Source: Deltaproteobacteria bacterium | Lineage (GTDB): Bacteria; Myxococcota_A; Polyangia; Polyangiales; Ga0077539 | DNA: 64,000 bases | Direction: 5' to 3' | Assembly (NCBI GenBank): GCA_030694465.1 | Contig: JAUXYJ010000076.1 | Span: forward strand, 1 to 64,000 | Shown: piece by piece, positions 24,642-35,179 of the stretch | Numbering within the stretch: position 1 is the stretch's first letter | How the letters are laid out: the number at the start of each line of letters is the position of its first letter | The notes under the pieces: generated by a model | Databases searched by the model: none | Seen by the model: only the letters and a program-made list of their open reading frames with translations | Told to the model about the DNA's origin: nothing | Program-made: the position numbers and the translations under genes

Positions 24642-27600
24642 CTACTCGGCGGTGGTCTCGGTCTCGCCGTGGCACTTCTTGAACTTCTTGCCCGAGCCGC
24701 AGAAGCAAGGATCATTGCGGCCGATTTTGGGCTGCGTGCGACGGATGGGGTCGAGGACTTCGGGCTTGTCGCCGGGGGTGTCACTCGCGCTCGCAGCGGG
24801 GTTCTGGGCGTCGCTCGGTTGCCCGCGTTCTTTGGGCTTGCGCGAGCGCACTGCGCTGATTTGCTCGGGGTCAATCCCGAGCTCTTTAAGACCTTGCGCG
24901 AACTCCTCGGGCGAGAGATCCCCCACAGGGAGCTCGGCGCTGACAGAGGGATGCGAGGCCTGCATCGAGCGCGCGCGGGCTTCTTGCTGAAGGCGCTCGT
25001 CATCGGTGAGCCGATCCACGTCGGCGCTGTTTTGCAGCTCAAGGTGAAAGAGCTTGCGCGCGACGTTGGCCGACACGTTGGCCATCATCGCGTTGAACAT
25101 GTCGAAGCCCTCTTTTTTAAACTCGAGCTTCGGATCACGTTGGCCATATCCACGCAGACCGATGCCATCACGCAAGTGGTCCATGTTGGTCAGGTGGTCG
25201 ATCCAGGCCTTGTCGATGTCCTCGAGCATGAGCGTGCGAAACACACGCGTGAGCTGCTCGATGCCAATTTTGCTCTCGTACGCTCCGACGATTTTCTCGG
25301 CCTCTCCGTAGAGCGCGTGGACGATGTCTTCGCGCGATCCGAGCGGATCGATGATCTCGTAGACCGCGAGGGCTTTGCTGACCAACCCGAGGGCGCTGGC
25401 GCGCTCGTCGCGTGCGGCGCGGATTTTCTTTGCCTCTTCGTCGTCCTCAGCGGCGTCTTGGCGACGGTCAAGATCAGAGTCTTCGCTCACGAGCGGACCA
25501 AACGAATCGACGAAGGCGTTGGCCATCGAGACCACGTTCCAGTCGTCGCGCTCTGAGCGCTCGGGGGCGTGGGTCGTGACAATGTGCACGCTCACGGCGT
25601 CGCAGAGATCGAGCAAGCGTTCGCGCTGTTCTGCGAGAGACTGGCACGCGGACTCAGTGAGAACGGCCAGCGCTTTTTCAGGCTTTTTGGCGTGCTTCTC
25701 GAGTCCCTCTGCGCGCATCCCGAAGAACGCATAGGCCTCGCGCTCGACCGCAAACGGGTGGATCGCCTTGACCTCTTCGAGGGTCTTGACGGGCTCGAGC
25801 AAGGGCTGAACCTGGTTGCCTGCGAGCTCCTCAATAATGAGATTCTCAATCGTGTCGGGCTCTTCGGGGTACGCGCGGATCATCTCTTCGCAGATCACGG
25901 CCACGCGCGCCTTGGCCTCGGCGTCGAGCGGCGCGATCCCGCGTGTCTCTTCGTCGTCACCGGTCTTTTGGATCGTGTAGTGACCATCCAAGACATCACG
26001 GCGCAAGGTGTAGACCGCCTTGCGCTGCTGGTTCATCACGTCGTCGTAGTCGAGGAGGTTCTTGCGGATGTCAAAGTTGCGAGCCTCGACCTTCTTCTGT
26101 GCGTTCTCAACCGAGCGGGTGACCCAGGGGTGCTCAATGGGCACTCCCTCTTCCATGCCGAGAGAGTCCATGATGGACTGCACACGATCGCCTGCAAAAA
26201 TGCGCATCAAGTCGTCTTCGAGCGACAAGAAAAAGCGCGAACTTCCGGGGTCACCTTGGCGACCCGAGCGGCCACGAAGCTGGTTGTCAATACGGCGCGA
26301 TTCGTGGCGCTCAGTGCCCACAATGTGCAGCCCACCCGCGGCACGGACCTCTTCGCGCTCGGCGTCACATTCGGCCTTGAGCTCAGCGATTTTGGCTTCG
26401 ACGTCGGCCTCGTACGTGGGGTCGCTGGGGGTCTTGCCTTCGGCTTTGAGGTGCCACTTCGCGAGCATCTCGGGGTTGCCGCCCAGCAAAATGTCCGTCC
26501 CGCGGCCTGCCATGTTGGTCGCGACCGTGACGCGGCCCTTGCGGCCTGCCTGCGCGACGATAAACGCCTCACGCTCGTGCTGCTTGGCGTTGAGCACCTC
26601 GTGTGCGATCCCATCGCGCTCCAAAAGAGCAGCGAGCCCTTCGGATTTGGTCACCGTGGTGGTGCCCACGAGGACGGGCTGTCCCTTGCTGACGCACTCG
26701 GCGATCTCTTGCGCGACCGCTTCAAACTTCTCGCCCTCGGTCTTGTAGACGAGGTCGTCTGCGTCGACGCGCTTGATGGGCTTGTTGGTTGGAATGGGCA
26801 GCACATCGAGCTTGTAAATCGAGTGAAATTCTTCGGCTTCGGTCTCTGCCGTACCGGTCATTCCGCTGAGCTTTTTGTACAAGCGAAAGAGATTCTGAAA
26901 GCTGATGGTCGCCAGCGTTCGGTTCTCTTCTTGAACACGGACAAACTCTTTGGCCTCGACCGCTTGGTGTAGGCCATCGCTCCAGCGGCGCCCCACAAGG
27001 ACGCGCCCAGTGAGCTCATCGACGATGTTCACCTTGCCGTCTTGCACGAGGTACTGCGCGCCCTTTTTGTAGAGCGTGTGCGCCTTGAGACACTGCTGCA
27101 GCACATGCAGAGACTCAATGTGTGCAGGGTCGTAGAGGTTCTCGATCTTCAGGCGACGCTCGGCTTCTTCGATGCCTTCATCGGTGAGCGTGACCTGGTG
27201 CCCCTTCTCGTCGAGCACGTAGTGTTCGTCGTTTTTCAGGTAGGGGACGATCTTATTGAGCTCGCCATACAAGTGCGTGCTCGCCTCGCCTTGGCCCGAG
27301 ATGATCAGCGGTGTGCGCGCCTCGTCGATCAAGATCGAGTCGACCTCGTCCACGATCGCGTAGTGCAGCGGTCGCTGCGCGCAGTCGTAGATCGAGTACT
27401 TCATGTTGTCGCGGAGGTAGTCGAAGCCGAACTCGTTGTTCTGGCCGTAGGTGATGTCCGAGCGATACGCGAGGTATTTTTCCCGGTCTCCGCCCTGATT
27501 GACTACGACACCGGTGGTGAGCCCCAAGAAGCCGTAGAGCTTGCCCATCCACTCGGCGTCACGTCGCGCGAGGTAGTCGTTGACCGTCACGATATGGACG

Positions 27601-27974
27601 CCCTTGCCTTCGAGGGCGTTGAGGTACGCCGCCAAGGTGGCCACGAGGGTCTTGCCTTCGCCGGTGCGCATCTCTGCGATGCTGCCCTTGTTGAGCACCA
27701 TCCCACCGATGAGCTGCACGTCGTAGTGACGCATCCCAAGCGAACGCTTGCTGCCTTCGCGGCACACGGCGAACGCCTCGACGAGGAGGTCGTCGACGGT
27801 GGCTCCGTTCTCGATTCGCTGCTTAAAATCAGCAGTTTTTGCCCGCAATTCGTCATCCGAGAGCTTCTGAATTTTGCTCTCGAGTTCATTGATGGCAGTG
27901 ACCTTGGGGCGAAACTTTTTGAGCTCGCGGTCGTGCTTGGTCCCGAGGATCTTCTGCAACAGCCAGGCGATCAT
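24642..27974 (-). CDS. secA: Preprotein translocase ATPase SecA
   Basis: The 1110-residue motor drives proteins through SecYEG. It has Walker A ([20 protein letters not shown]), the DEVD-type Walker B ([19 protein letters not shown]), the [14 protein letters not shown] motif, [20 protein letters not shown], and a C-terminal zinc and SecB-binding tail ([16 protein letters not shown]). It is about 200 residues longer than the E. coli enzyme; most of the extra sequence is an acidic/helical insert between RRDVLDG (about residue 660) and [15 protein letters not shown] (about 930), in the helical scaffold region, plus a longer linker before the zinc tail. The gene stands alone; the long plus-strand frames across it are shadows. 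Confidence 0.97.
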   Translation of the reverse strand: MIAWLLQKILGTKHDRELKKFRPKVTAINELESKIQKLSDDELRAKTADFKQRIENGATVDDLLVEAFAVCREGSKRSLGMRHYDVQLIGGMVLNKGSIAEMRTGEGKTLVATLAAYLNALEGKGVHIVTVNDYLARRDAEWMGKLYGFLGLTTGVVVNQGGDREKYLAYRSDITYGQNNEFGFDYLRDNMKYSIYDCAQRPLHYAIVDEVDSILIDEARTPLIISGQGEASTHLYGELNKIVPYLKNDEHYVLDEKGHQVTLTDEGIEEAERRLKIENLYDPAHIESLHVLQQCLKAHTLYKKGAQYLVQDGKVNIVDELTGRVLVGRRWSDGLHQAVEAKEFVRVQEENRTLATISFQNLFRLYKKLSGMTGTAETEAEEFHSIYKLDVLPIPTNKPIKRVDADDLVYKTEGEKFEAVAQEIAECVSKGQPVLVGTTTVTKSEGLAALLERDGIAHEVLNAKQHEREAFIVAQAGRKGRVTVATNMAGRGTDILLGGNPEMLAKWHLKAEGKTPSDPTYEADVEAKIAELKAECDAEREEVRAAGGLHIVGTERHESRRIDNQLRGRSGRQGDPGSSRFFLSLEDDLMRIFAGDRVQSIMDSLGMEEGVPIEHPWVTRSVENAQKKVEARNFDIRKNLLDYDDVMNQQRKAVYTLRRDVLDGHYTIQKTGDDEETRGIAPLDAEAKARVAVICEEMIRAYPEEPDTIENLIIEELAGNQVQPLLEPVKTLEEVKAIHPFAVEREAYAFFGMRAEGLEKHAKKPEKALAVLTESACQSLAEQRERLLDLCDAVSVHIVTTHAPERSERDDWNVVSMANAFVDSFGPLVSEDSDLDRRQDAAEDDEEAKKIRAARDERASALGLVSKALAVYEIIDPLGSREDIVHALYGEAEKIVGAYESKIGIEQLTRVFRTLMLEDIDKAWIDHLTNMDHLRDGIGLRGYGQRDPKLEFKKEGFDMFNAMMANVSANVARKLFHLELQNSADVDRLTDDERLQQEARARSMQASHPSVSAELPVGDLSPEEFAQGLKELGIDPEQISAVRSRKPKERGQPSDAQNPAASASDTPGDKPEVLDPIRRTQPKIGRNDPCFCGSGKKFKKCHGETETTAE

Positions 27975-28216
27975 GAGGCGTCTTTCGGTCTTCTCGAAGG
28001 GGTCAAAAAAAGGGCATCAGCGACACAGCGTCGTGATGTGGGGTCCTATTCGCTCGCAACAACGTCAACAGTCGCGCTGAGGAATCGACGGGCGCGCAAG
28101 GGTACAGCATCCCAGCGCTTACGGCTTGAACCTGTGCGAGAACAACTCTCCAACGTGAGCGATTGATCCCGTACGCCGAAAACCAGCGGGCCGTGACATA
28201 GTGCAAGACACTCACA

Positions 28217-28441
28217 ATGGCCAATAGACAAGCGATTTGTAGGCGTCTCGTAGCAGGGCTTTCGTTTGCGTGTGTGTCTTCGGTGATGACAAGCGCCAGC
28301 GCGGACTGGCCGATGTTTCGTCACGACCGGAGCCGCACCGCGAGCACGACGACTCATGCCAACCTAGCTCGCCCTGTGCGCGCATGGAGCCAGTACATGG
28401 GCGGCCGCGTGGACAGCGATGACATTTATGCGCGATGCTAG
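28217..28441 (+). pseudogene. Truncated N-terminus of a secreted PQQ/beta-propeller-type protein
   Basis: The 74-codon frame begins with a good signal peptide ending ASA near residue 29. It then reads DWPMFRHDRSRTA, a motif typical of the first strand of PQQ-like or FG-GAP outer-membrane beta-propellers in this group. It stops at TAG 28439 in the middle of what should be a several-hundred-residue protein. No downstream frame continues the propeller before the next gene starts at 28479. I read it as a remnant left by deletion or by arrival of the FG-GAP gene. It could alternatively encode a short secreted peptide. Confidence 0.55.
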
Positions 28442-28478
28442 CGAGCGAACCGGGGATGGACGTTTCAGTGGAGGAAAT

Positions 28479-30731
28479 ATGGGTGGAAACCGCATTGGAT
28501 GGGGGCTGTTGTGCGTGTGGGCCTATTCACATGCAGCGTGCAGTGGGCCATCGAGGCGATGTGATGCACCTGCTGCGATCTACATCGAATCGATCGAACA
28601 ATGCTTGCGGCCTTGTGAGGCAGCAGCGAGCTACGAGCAGTGTTTCGGCGCTGATGGCGCGGTCTTGGAAGGGGGAACGAGTGATGCGTCACGCGACGGA
28701 TCCTCGGGTTTTGTTGATGCGAATATCGACTCAGGATTGGTAGACCGCGCTGAGACACCCAACGATGGGATGTCCTGCGAATCTGACTCGACAATGTGCA
28801 GTACCGGTTGTGTCGACACTCAAAGTGACCCTCGAAATTGTGGCTCTTGTGGACGCAGTTGCCCTGTTGTCTTGGGCGGGATCGAACAGTGCGTAACGGG
28901 CTCTTGTGCAATTACGTGTGAAATGAGCCGCCATCTCTGCGATTCGAGGTGCCTTGAGAACAGCTCGCCCAATTCGTGTGGCACGAGCTGTACGCCTTGC
29001 CCATTGGCACCTCTTGGCGGGCGAACAACTTGCGAGGAAAATGTCTGCGGTTTCTTGTGCGAAAATGGATACGATCGCGTTGGTGCGGGATGCGAATTGC
29101 GCGTTCCGCGGCAGCTCGCCCCAATGAGCACCAGCACCGTCTCTTCGACACGACCCACACTCCGCTGGGCGCTGCCATTGGGCGTAACGCACGGACAAGT
29201 CGAGCTCTGTCGAAACCGAGCCATGACAACCGACTGTCAAACGCAGGTTGTCCTGGGGAATCGCTACCGCCCCACAGGCGCATTGGCGGTTGGGTTCTGG
29301 TTCTGGAGAATTCGTGGTGTTTTGGGTGGCACCCCTGGGTCCATGGCAGGTCCAACCTGGCAGTTCACGGTGGGTGCAAGGGATTCGGCACTGGACACTT
29401 CCTGGGGCACCCAGGCGGATTTTGATGGAGATGGACGCGCGGAGTTGATCGTTGGCTCTCCCAATGCTGCTCCCGACAGCCGTACCAATGCAGGCACGGT
29501 CACGATCTACAGCGGAGCCTCTGGAGGCATTCGCACGACAAGTCCTACAGTATTGAGCGGAGCGCGCAGCGGAGACAATTTTGGCCGCTCAGTGGCATCC
29601 GCTGGCGACGTCAATGGCGATGGATTTGCGGATTTGCTGATCGGGGCAAACAACGCCGTAACGAGCGCAGGGTTCAACGTCGGCAACATCAGCGTTTACC
29701 TTGGTGGCCCTTCCGGAATCAGTTCTGTCGCAAGCGTTCTGATTGAAGGGTCATTCGCAGGTGGAAATTTTGGCTGGTCGGCCGTGGCTGCGGGAGACCT
29801 TAACGGTGACGGATTTGCCGACATCGCGGTTGGAGCACCCACGGACTCGACCAGCGGCCGCAGATCTGCAGGCACCGTTCGGATCTTTCTCGGCAGCCGA
29901 ACCGGCATCAACCCGATGGCAGCCGTAGTGATTCATGGACAGAGCGCGGACGATCAGTTGGGCAGTGCCATTGCAGGCGTAGGCGATTTGAACGGTGACG
30001 GCTTCAGCGATCTTGCGCTGGGTGCCCCAACAGCATCACCCCGAGGACTCAGCCAAGCAGGCATCGTACAAATCCATCATGGAGGTCCCCTTGCGACTAA
30101 TCCCATGCCTTTGCTGGTCCTTGAAGGCATCGCGACGAATGATCGCTTTGGTGCATCGATCGCTGGCGGCGATGTCAATGGTGACGGCTACGCAGACCTG
30201 CTGATCGGCGCTCCCAACGCTTCACCGATGGGAAGGAGTGGCGCAGGCAGTGCGAGCTTATTCACAGGCGGTTCTTCAGGAATTGTGCGGGCCATGTTCG
30301 TCACTCTGGCCGGAGGGACAGCTGGCGACCGCGCTGGAGACCGGGTAGCCGTTGGAGATCTCTCTGGCGACGGATTTGCGGACATCGCTGTGGGCACCCC
30401 CATGGCCTCCCCTGCTGGGACCATGCACGCGGGATCCGTCGGGATTTATTTAGGTCGCGACATTGGTCCATCGAACAGTGCAACCCTTGTCCTCAATGGC
30501 GTTGACGTCGGCGATGATTTCGGACGCTCACTCACGTGCACTGGCGATCACAACGGCGACGGGATGCTGGATCTCGTCGTTGGATCACAAGGAGCAGCCT
30601 TCAGTACTCCCACTTTTGCTGGAAATGCCAACATTTTCAGTGGGACTCGCGCTGGCACGACAAGCGTTCCCATGACGGTCATTTCAGGCATGCGCGCGGG
30701 AGACAACTTTGCACTAGCGATCGGCAACTAG
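28479..30731 (+). CDS. FG-GAP (integrin-like) repeat lipoprotein
   Basis: The ATG at 28479 follows a strong GAGGAA site. The 750-residue product has a lipobox (YSHAAC), a Ser/Asp-rich stalk, and a Cys-rich region at about 120-230 (CGSCGRSCP, CGTSCTPCP) like those of myxobacterial surface proteins. It then has about seven FG-GAP beta-propeller blades from residue 320 on, each with a calcium loop such as GDVNGDGFADLLIGA and DFDGDGRAELIVGSP. The propeller probably binds surface ligands with Ca2+. Codon and base use are visibly less G+C-rich than in the neighbouring genes, and a broken gene lies just upstream, so the gene may be a late arrival. Confidence 0.9.
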   Translation: MGGNRIGWGLLCVWAYSHAACSGPSRRCDAPAAIYIESIEQCLRPCEAAASYEQCFGADGAVLEGGTSDASRDGSSGFVDANIDSGLVDRAETPNDGMSCESDSTMCSTGCVDTQSDPRNCGSCGRSCPVVLGGIEQCVTGSCAITCEMSRHLCDSRCLENSSPNSCGTSCTPCPLAPLGGRTTCEENVCGFLCENGYDRVGAGCELRVPRQLAPMSTSTVSSTRPTLRWALPLGVTHGQVELCRNRAMTTDCQTQVVLGNRYRPTGALAVGFWFWRIRGVLGGTPGSMAGPTWQFTVGARDSALDTSWGTQADFDGDGRAELIVGSPNAAPDSRTNAGTVTIYSGASGGIRTTSPTVLSGARSGDNFGRSVASAGDVNGDGFADLLIGANNAVTSAGFNVGNISVYLGGPSGISSVASVLIEGSFAGGNFGWSAVAAGDLNGDGFADIAVGAPTDSTSGRRSAGTVRIFLGSRTGINPMAAVVIHGQSADDQLGSAIAGVGDLNGDGFSDLALGAPTASPRGLSQAGIVQIHHGGPLATNPMPLLVLEGIATNDRFGASIAGGDVNGDGYADLLIGAPNASPMGRSGAGSASLFTGGSSGIVRAMFVTLAGGTAGDRAGDRVAVGDLSGDGFADIAVGTPMASPAGTMHAGSVGIYLGRDIGPSNSATLVLNGVDVGDDFGRSLTCTGDHNGDGMLDLVVGSQGAAFSTPTFAGNANIFSGTRAGTTSVPMTVISGMRAGDNFALAIGN

Positions 30732-30757
30732 ACCCAGATCTAGCCCAGCGAATTCGC

Positions 30758-31810
30758 TTAGCGAATCGCGCGACCGTCGCTGCATCGGGTGTAGTCTCCA
30801 GCGAGACGATCGGCTCCGGGGAGGATCGAGAAGAAGCCCAAGCGCATGGCCTCGGGGCACACCGTGCGCTGCAGCGTAGAGATAGTGCCGTACTCGATTT
30901 GCAGGACTGGCTTTGACGCGCGCACAAAAGGTGTCTCGCGTGCGCACTCGTTGTAGCGAAAGCACGCCTCGTTGATGGCGAAGTCAAAATCACCCACGAG
31001 CGATGTGACCTGGTCGAGGTCGTTCTTGAGGCCAATGAGCAGCCCGCGTGCGTGGGCTTCGCGGGCCAAAAACCGGTTATAATCCAGCTGATTGGCCGCG
31101 CTGATCGTGAATCCGCTCATCTGGGTATAGCCATCTACGTTGTCTGGATCGACGCCATCGCAGCCTTTGGTTCGCGCGAGATCGAGCCTGCGCTGCATCA
31201 CCGTACGCAGCGCCGTGTTGCGCACATCGAGCCAACGCTCGCCGGGCCACCCATCGAGGTCACGTCCCAGCGCGGCCATAGGAAACATCGAGGCGTCAGG
31301 GCGCCAGTTTTCGTACGAGCCCGCGCTGAAGTAGCAGATCACGCGGTGTCCTCGCGCGTGGATCGCGCGGATCACCGACTCAGAGTTGTCAAACAGGTCG
31401 ATGTCAAACACGTCGGCGTCGACGCTGGTATTGACCGGCGCTTCGAGATCAATGTGCCAGCTCGCGTTGACCGCGAGGCGCACGCCAGCACCCGAGTCTG
31501 CAGCCGAATCAACGGCGGCATCGGGCGCGCTTGCGTCATTGCCACGCGCATCACTGGCAGCGGTCGCGTCACGAGGGCCCACTGCATCCATCGGTGCCTC
31601 AGCGTCTTCGGCTGGTAAACTGCTGTCGAAATCCGATGCGTCGGGAGATCGCGTGGGGACGTCGTCGGGCGTCGCCGTGCCGTCAGGCTGCGAGGCGGCC
31701 TCGCGTGTCGCATCGAGTCCGGCGACGTCGCCGGGTCCAGCGGCTTCACCACAATGCACGAGCGAGAGCAGGGCGAGCGATGCACCGAGTGCAAGTGGGT
31801 TGCGCATCAT
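30758..31810 (-). CDS. GH114-like (endo-alpha-1,4-polygalactosaminidase family) lipoprotein
   Basis: This 350-residue lipoprotein has the signal LLSLVHC (Cys20) and an Asp/Ala/Thr-rich stalk from 25 to about 110. A TIM-barrel domain follows with DIDLFDNSESVIRAIHARGH, VICYFSAGSYENWRPD, CDGVDPDNVDGY and GLLIGLKNDLDQ. These motifs match the GH114/TM1410-like family, which includes enzymes that cut polygalactosamine exopolysaccharide. The acidic DPDN/VD residues could be catalytic. It lies at the surface and may trim its own or foreign capsule. Neither a strong ribosome site nor a partner gene is seen. Confidence 0.85.
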   Translation of the reverse strand: MMRNPLALGASLALLSLVHCGEAAGPGDVAGLDATREAASQPDGTATPDDVPTRSPDASDFDSSLPAEDAEAPMDAVGPRDATAASDARGNDASAPDAAVDSAADSGAGVRLAVNASWHIDLEAPVNTSVDADVFDIDLFDNSESVIRAIHARGHRVICYFSAGSYENWRPDASMFPMAALGRDLDGWPGERWLDVRNTALRTVMQRRLDLARTKGCDGVDPDNVDGYTQMSGFTISAANQLDYNRFLAREAHARGLLIGLKNDLDQVTSLVGDFDFAINEACFRYNECARETPFVRASKPVLQIEYGTISTLQRTVCPEAMRLGFFSILPGADRLAGDYTRCSDGRAIR

Positions 31811-31921
31811 GGGAGGAGCTTTCGTGAAACGAGGATCCGCGTGTGTGAGTCTCTCGCAAGATGCTAACCGAGTGATCTGTCAGCGAAAGACCTAGAAGAA
31901 CGCGGACACCCGAATTTCGGA

Positions 31922-33067
31922 TTACTCTGTGGCTTCCCAGACATGGACGAGGCTTGGGGCGACACAGCCGATGCTGTTGCAGCGCACGGTGTGTCCGCCG
32001 AGCACGATGCGCGGGGCGCGTGTGGGGCTCGGGTTCGCAGGAGTCTGTGGCTCAAATCGCACAGAGTTCAGCGGCACAGTGCTTGTGGGTCGGATGGGCG
32101 TCCAGGTGAAGCCTCCGTCGGTAGTGACCGCGATGTTCTCGGCTGTGGCACCGACCGCGAGCCCTCGGCGCGCGTCTGCGAAGTGCATGTCATACACGTG
32201 CATCCCCACGCTGCGCATGGAGCAAGGCACCCCAGGAGACGCGACACACATCAGCGATTCGAGCGACCGATCGCGACGCGGACGATGCGCGAGGAGCGCG
32301 ACGTGGCCGTCGGGGATCACCGAGGCAGAGGCGAGGATGAGCGATGGATCCGTCGCAGAGACCGCATGCTGTCCCGAGGTCAATATATCAAAGAGCATCA
32401 CGCCTTCGCTGGACTCGCGGCGTGTCACGAGCAGGGCAGAGCCACGGCGCGCGCTGAGCAACCGAGCGCGCATGGGTGCAGTCCATTCGCGCCACGTGGG
32501 GTCGCCGTATTGCTGCCAGCAGAATGTGCTTCCGTCGTCGGGTTCGGTGGGATTGCAGCGGCCGCTGTAGATCAAGCTCGACCCCTCGGCGTCGCTCTGT
32601 ACGCTCGTGGGCGGCGTCCCGGTGACCGCTTGAGCGTCTTCGCGTTGCACAAAGTGCATCACGGCGGTGGTCCCCGTAGCGTCGGGGCACACCCGGAGCA
32701 CTCCCGCACCTGCGGGCTGCAGTGTGCACGCGCTGTTGGCGAGCGGAGCAAGGGTCGCAGTGCTCGGCGCCGCGCGCAGGGCGCCCTCGGCGTTGACCGC
32801 GGCAAAGACCACCCGTTGGTCCCCGGCGAGGAGCGCAAACGCGCCGTCGTCAAGGGCGATCACGCCGGGCTGCGCGAGGGGCGCGAGCCGACCGGGGCCT
32901 TCGGGCTGTGTGGGGCCTTGGAGCACCCAGGTGCGATCTGAAATGGGCGGCAGACGGGGCAGCTCTACGCGAGTCGGCACGGCGCGGGTCGCGCATGCGG
33001 CGAGAAAAAAGAGCGGGAACCAGGGCGCCACGAGGGGCGCGCGCGGGGCATAACGAGGTGGGCTCAT
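31922..33067 (-). CDS. Lipoprotein with BNR/Ycf48-like propeller features
   Basis: The 381-residue protein has an N-terminal lipoprotein signal (PLFFLAAC, Cys25). The mature part has scattered beta repeats, with one clear BNR-type motif near residue 315 (IAVTTDGGFTWTPI) as found in sialidase-like and Ycf48/HCF136 propellers. Several cysteines (for example CNPTEPDDGSTFC) suggest disulphides. No catalytic residues are evident. It is divergent from the acyl-CoA dehydrogenase gene, 86 bases away. Confidence 0.72.
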   Translation of the reverse strand: MSPPRYAPRAPLVAPWFPLFFLAACATRAVPTRVELPRLPPISDRTWVLQGPTQPEGPGRLAPLAQPGVIALDDGAFALLAGDQRVVFAAVNAEGALRAAPSTATLAPLANSACTLQPAGAGVLRVCPDATGTTAVMHFVQREDAQAVTGTPPTSVQSDAEGSSLIYSGRCNPTEPDDGSTFCWQQYGDPTWREWTAPMRARLLSARRGSALLVTRRESSEGVMLFDILTSGQHAVSATDPSLILASASVIPDGHVALLAHRPRRDRSLESLMCVASPGVPCSMRSVGMHVYDMHFADARRGLAVGATAENIAVTTDGGFTWTPIRPTSTVPLNSVRFEPQTPANPSPTRAPRIVLGGHTVRCNSIGCVAPSLVHVWEATE

Positions 33068-33153
33068 AGAGGGCAGACGGTCTCGGCAAGCGAAACGAGC
33101 GAAGTGGGCGTGCGTGTTCCCGAGGGCGCGGATTGTGGTAACGAAGTCACCCT

Positions 33154-34299
33154 ATGATCGGATTCGACCTGAGCGAAGAGCAAGAACAGCTCATTAAGAC
33201 GGCGCGGGATTTTACCAAAGCCAAGATTGTCCCTGTGGCGGGCAAGCTTGACGAGCATGGGACATTTCCCACAGAAATCTTCAAAGAAGCGTGGGAGTTG
33301 GGCCTGGCCAACTGTGAGATTCCCACCGAGTACGGCGGCCTAGGGCTGAGCTGTCTTGACCACTGTCTTGTGCTGGAGGAGGTCTCGTACGGCTGTCTCG
33401 GTGTGAACACCACGCTCGCGGCCAACATGCTCGGGTCCATGCCGTTGCTCATCGCGGGCTCGGACGAACAGAAGCAAAAATACCTCGGCATGCTGGTCAA
33501 CGAGCCTGTGCACGCGGCCTATTGCTGCTCGGAGCCCGACGCGGGCTCAGACGTCGCGGGCATGAGCACGAAGTACACGCAGCACGGCGACGATTACGTG
33601 ATTAGCGGGCAAAAACGCTGGATTACTAACGGTGGCGTGGCCAACTGGTTCACCGTTCTTGCGACGCGTGACCGCGGCATGAAGCACAAAGGCATCACGT
33701 GCTTTGTCGTGGATGCCAACGCGCCGGGCGTAAAAATTGGCAAGAAAGAAGACAAGCTCGGGCAGCGTTGCTCGAACACGTGCGACGTCTTGTTTGAAGA
33801 AGTGCGCGTGCCCAAGAGCGCGATCGTGGGCGCCGAGGGCGAGGGCTTTAAGGTCGCGATGAAGACCTTTGATCGCTCGCGTCCATGGATCGCCGCGGGC
33901 GCCGCGGGCGTCATGCGTCGCGCGATCGAAGAGAGCCGAAGCTACGCGCTAGAGCGCAAGACCTTTGGGGTCCCGATCGCACAGCACCAAGCGATTCAGT
34001 TCATGTTGGCGGACATGGCCGTGAAGTACGAGGCCTCGCGGTTGCTCTGCCACAAGGCCGCGTACATGGTGGACAAGGGCCACATTGACAGCGTGATCTC
34101 GGCCTACGCGAAGGTCTTTAGCGCGGACTCTGCGATGGAGGTCACGACGGACGCCGTGCAGGTCTTCGGTGGCTACGGGTACACGAAAGAGTATCCGGTC
34201 GAGAAGCTCATGCGAGACGCAAAACTGCTGCAAATTTACGAGGGAACGAGCCAGATCCAGCGCATTGTCATCGCGCGCAACATGCTCGGCCGTCAGTAG
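33154..34299 (+). CDS. Acyl-CoA dehydrogenase, medium-chain type
   Basis: This FAD flavoprotein of 381 residues catalyses the first step of fatty-acid beta-oxidation. It has the family signatures YCCSEPDAGSDVAGM, GQKRWITNGG and GQRCSNTCDVLFEEVRVP, and the C-terminal signature VFGGYGYTKEYPVEKLMRD. QIYEGTSQIQ holds the catalytic Glu at 363, the position used by medium- and short-chain enzymes. The electron acceptor would be an ETF not encoded here. It is monocistronic by appearance. Confidence 0.95.
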   Translation: MIGFDLSEEQEQLIKTARDFTKAKIVPVAGKLDEHGTFPTEIFKEAWELGLANCEIPTEYGGLGLSCLDHCLVLEEVSYGCLGVNTTLAANMLGSMPLLIAGSDEQKQKYLGMLVNEPVHAAYCCSEPDAGSDVAGMSTKYTQHGDDYVISGQKRWITNGGVANWFTVLATRDRGMKHKGITCFVVDANAPGVKIGKKEDKLGQRCSNTCDVLFEEVRVPKSAIVGAEGEGFKVAMKTFDRSRPWIAAGAAGVMRRAIEESRSYALERKTFGVPIAQHQAIQFMLADMAVKYEASRLLCHKAAYMVDKGHIDSVISAYAKVFSADSAMEVTTDAVQVFGGYGYTKEYPVEKLMRDAKLLQIYEGTSQIQRIVIARNMLGRQ

Positions 34300-34480
34300 G
34301 CGATACGCACGTACGAGGGGGTCGCTGCGCGCTGTAGGGGTTTTGTGATACCAACGCTCCGCCTGCGATCGCAGGGGTCTCTAGGACAGCGCGCGAGCGT
34401 CTGTGCAAGCCCACCCGTGATTGCGATCGAACGCTGCAAACTGTGCGGCAAAACTCACTTGCTCGAAGGAAGTATTTTCA

Positions 34481-34975
34481 ATGGCTAATCCCCGCGTTTA
34501 CTTTGACATCGACAACAATGGCCAGGCGATGGGTCGCGTTGTGTTTGAGCTCTTTGCGGACACCGTCCCGAAGACCGCAGAGAACTTTCGTCAGCTGTGC
34601 ACCAACGAGCCCGGCTTTGGCTACAAGGGCAGCTCGTTTCACCGGGTAATTCCGCAGTTTATGTTGCAGGGCGGTGACTTCACCAACCACAACGGCACCG
34701 GCGGAAAGTCCATCTACGGCAACAAGTTCGCAGACGAGAACTTCACCCACAAGCACACCGTGCCGGGCCTGCTCTCGATGGCCAACGCGGGCCCCAACAC
34801 CAACGGTTCACAGTTCTTTGTGACCACCGTCGTGTGCCAGTGGCTCGATGGCAAGCACGTCGTCTTTGGCAAAGTCGTCGAAGGCATGGACGTCGTAAAG
34901 GCTGTCGAAGCGCTCGGATCTTCGAGCGGCAAGGTCAACGGCAAGGTCAGCATCACGGGCTGCGGCCAGCTCTGA
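34481..34975 (+). CDS. Cyclophilin-type peptidyl-prolyl isomerase, eukaryote-like
   Basis: This 164-residue protein is co-linear over its whole length with eukaryotic cyclophilin A as I remember it, including [20 protein letters not shown] (catalytic Arg and Phe/Met/Gln), [24 protein letters not shown], and [10 protein letters not shown] with the Trp and His of the cyclosporin pocket. Most bacterial cytosolic cyclophilins lack that Trp. There is no signal peptide, so it acts in the cytoplasm. The ATG at 34481 follows GAAGGA. A 14-base palindrome (CCTGCGATCGCAGG, 34362-34375) lies in the upstream gap. Confidence 0.96.
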   Translation: MANPRVYFDIDNNGQAMGRVVFELFADTVPKTAENFRQLCTNEPGFGYKGSSFHRVIPQFMLQGGDFTNHNGTGGKSIYGNKFADENFTHKHTVPGLLSMANAGPNTNGSQFFVTTVVCQWLDGKHVVFGKVVEGMDVVKAVEALGSSSGKVNGKVSITGCGQL

Positions 34976-35179
34976 TCGACGTTGGGGGGGAAGCACCGAC
35001 GACGCTGCGTGTCGCATGTGGCGTGAGCGCGCGACGCGTGCGCTGGGCTGCATTTTGTTTGCAAGAATGTGCGCTGCCCCTTGAAGCCGTTGCGCATACG
35101 GGCTACCCGGAGTGCTCCCTGTCGCGTCTGCGCGTGTGGCGCAGGACCCGATTGGCGTCTTGAAGACAACTGACATCCC

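Noticed and set aside
25569-28166. Long plus-strand open frames of 467 and 374 codons opposite secA
   Set aside because: They mirror the third-position G/C of secA, have no ribosome site or recognisable domain, and the minus strand encodes an unmistakable SecA.
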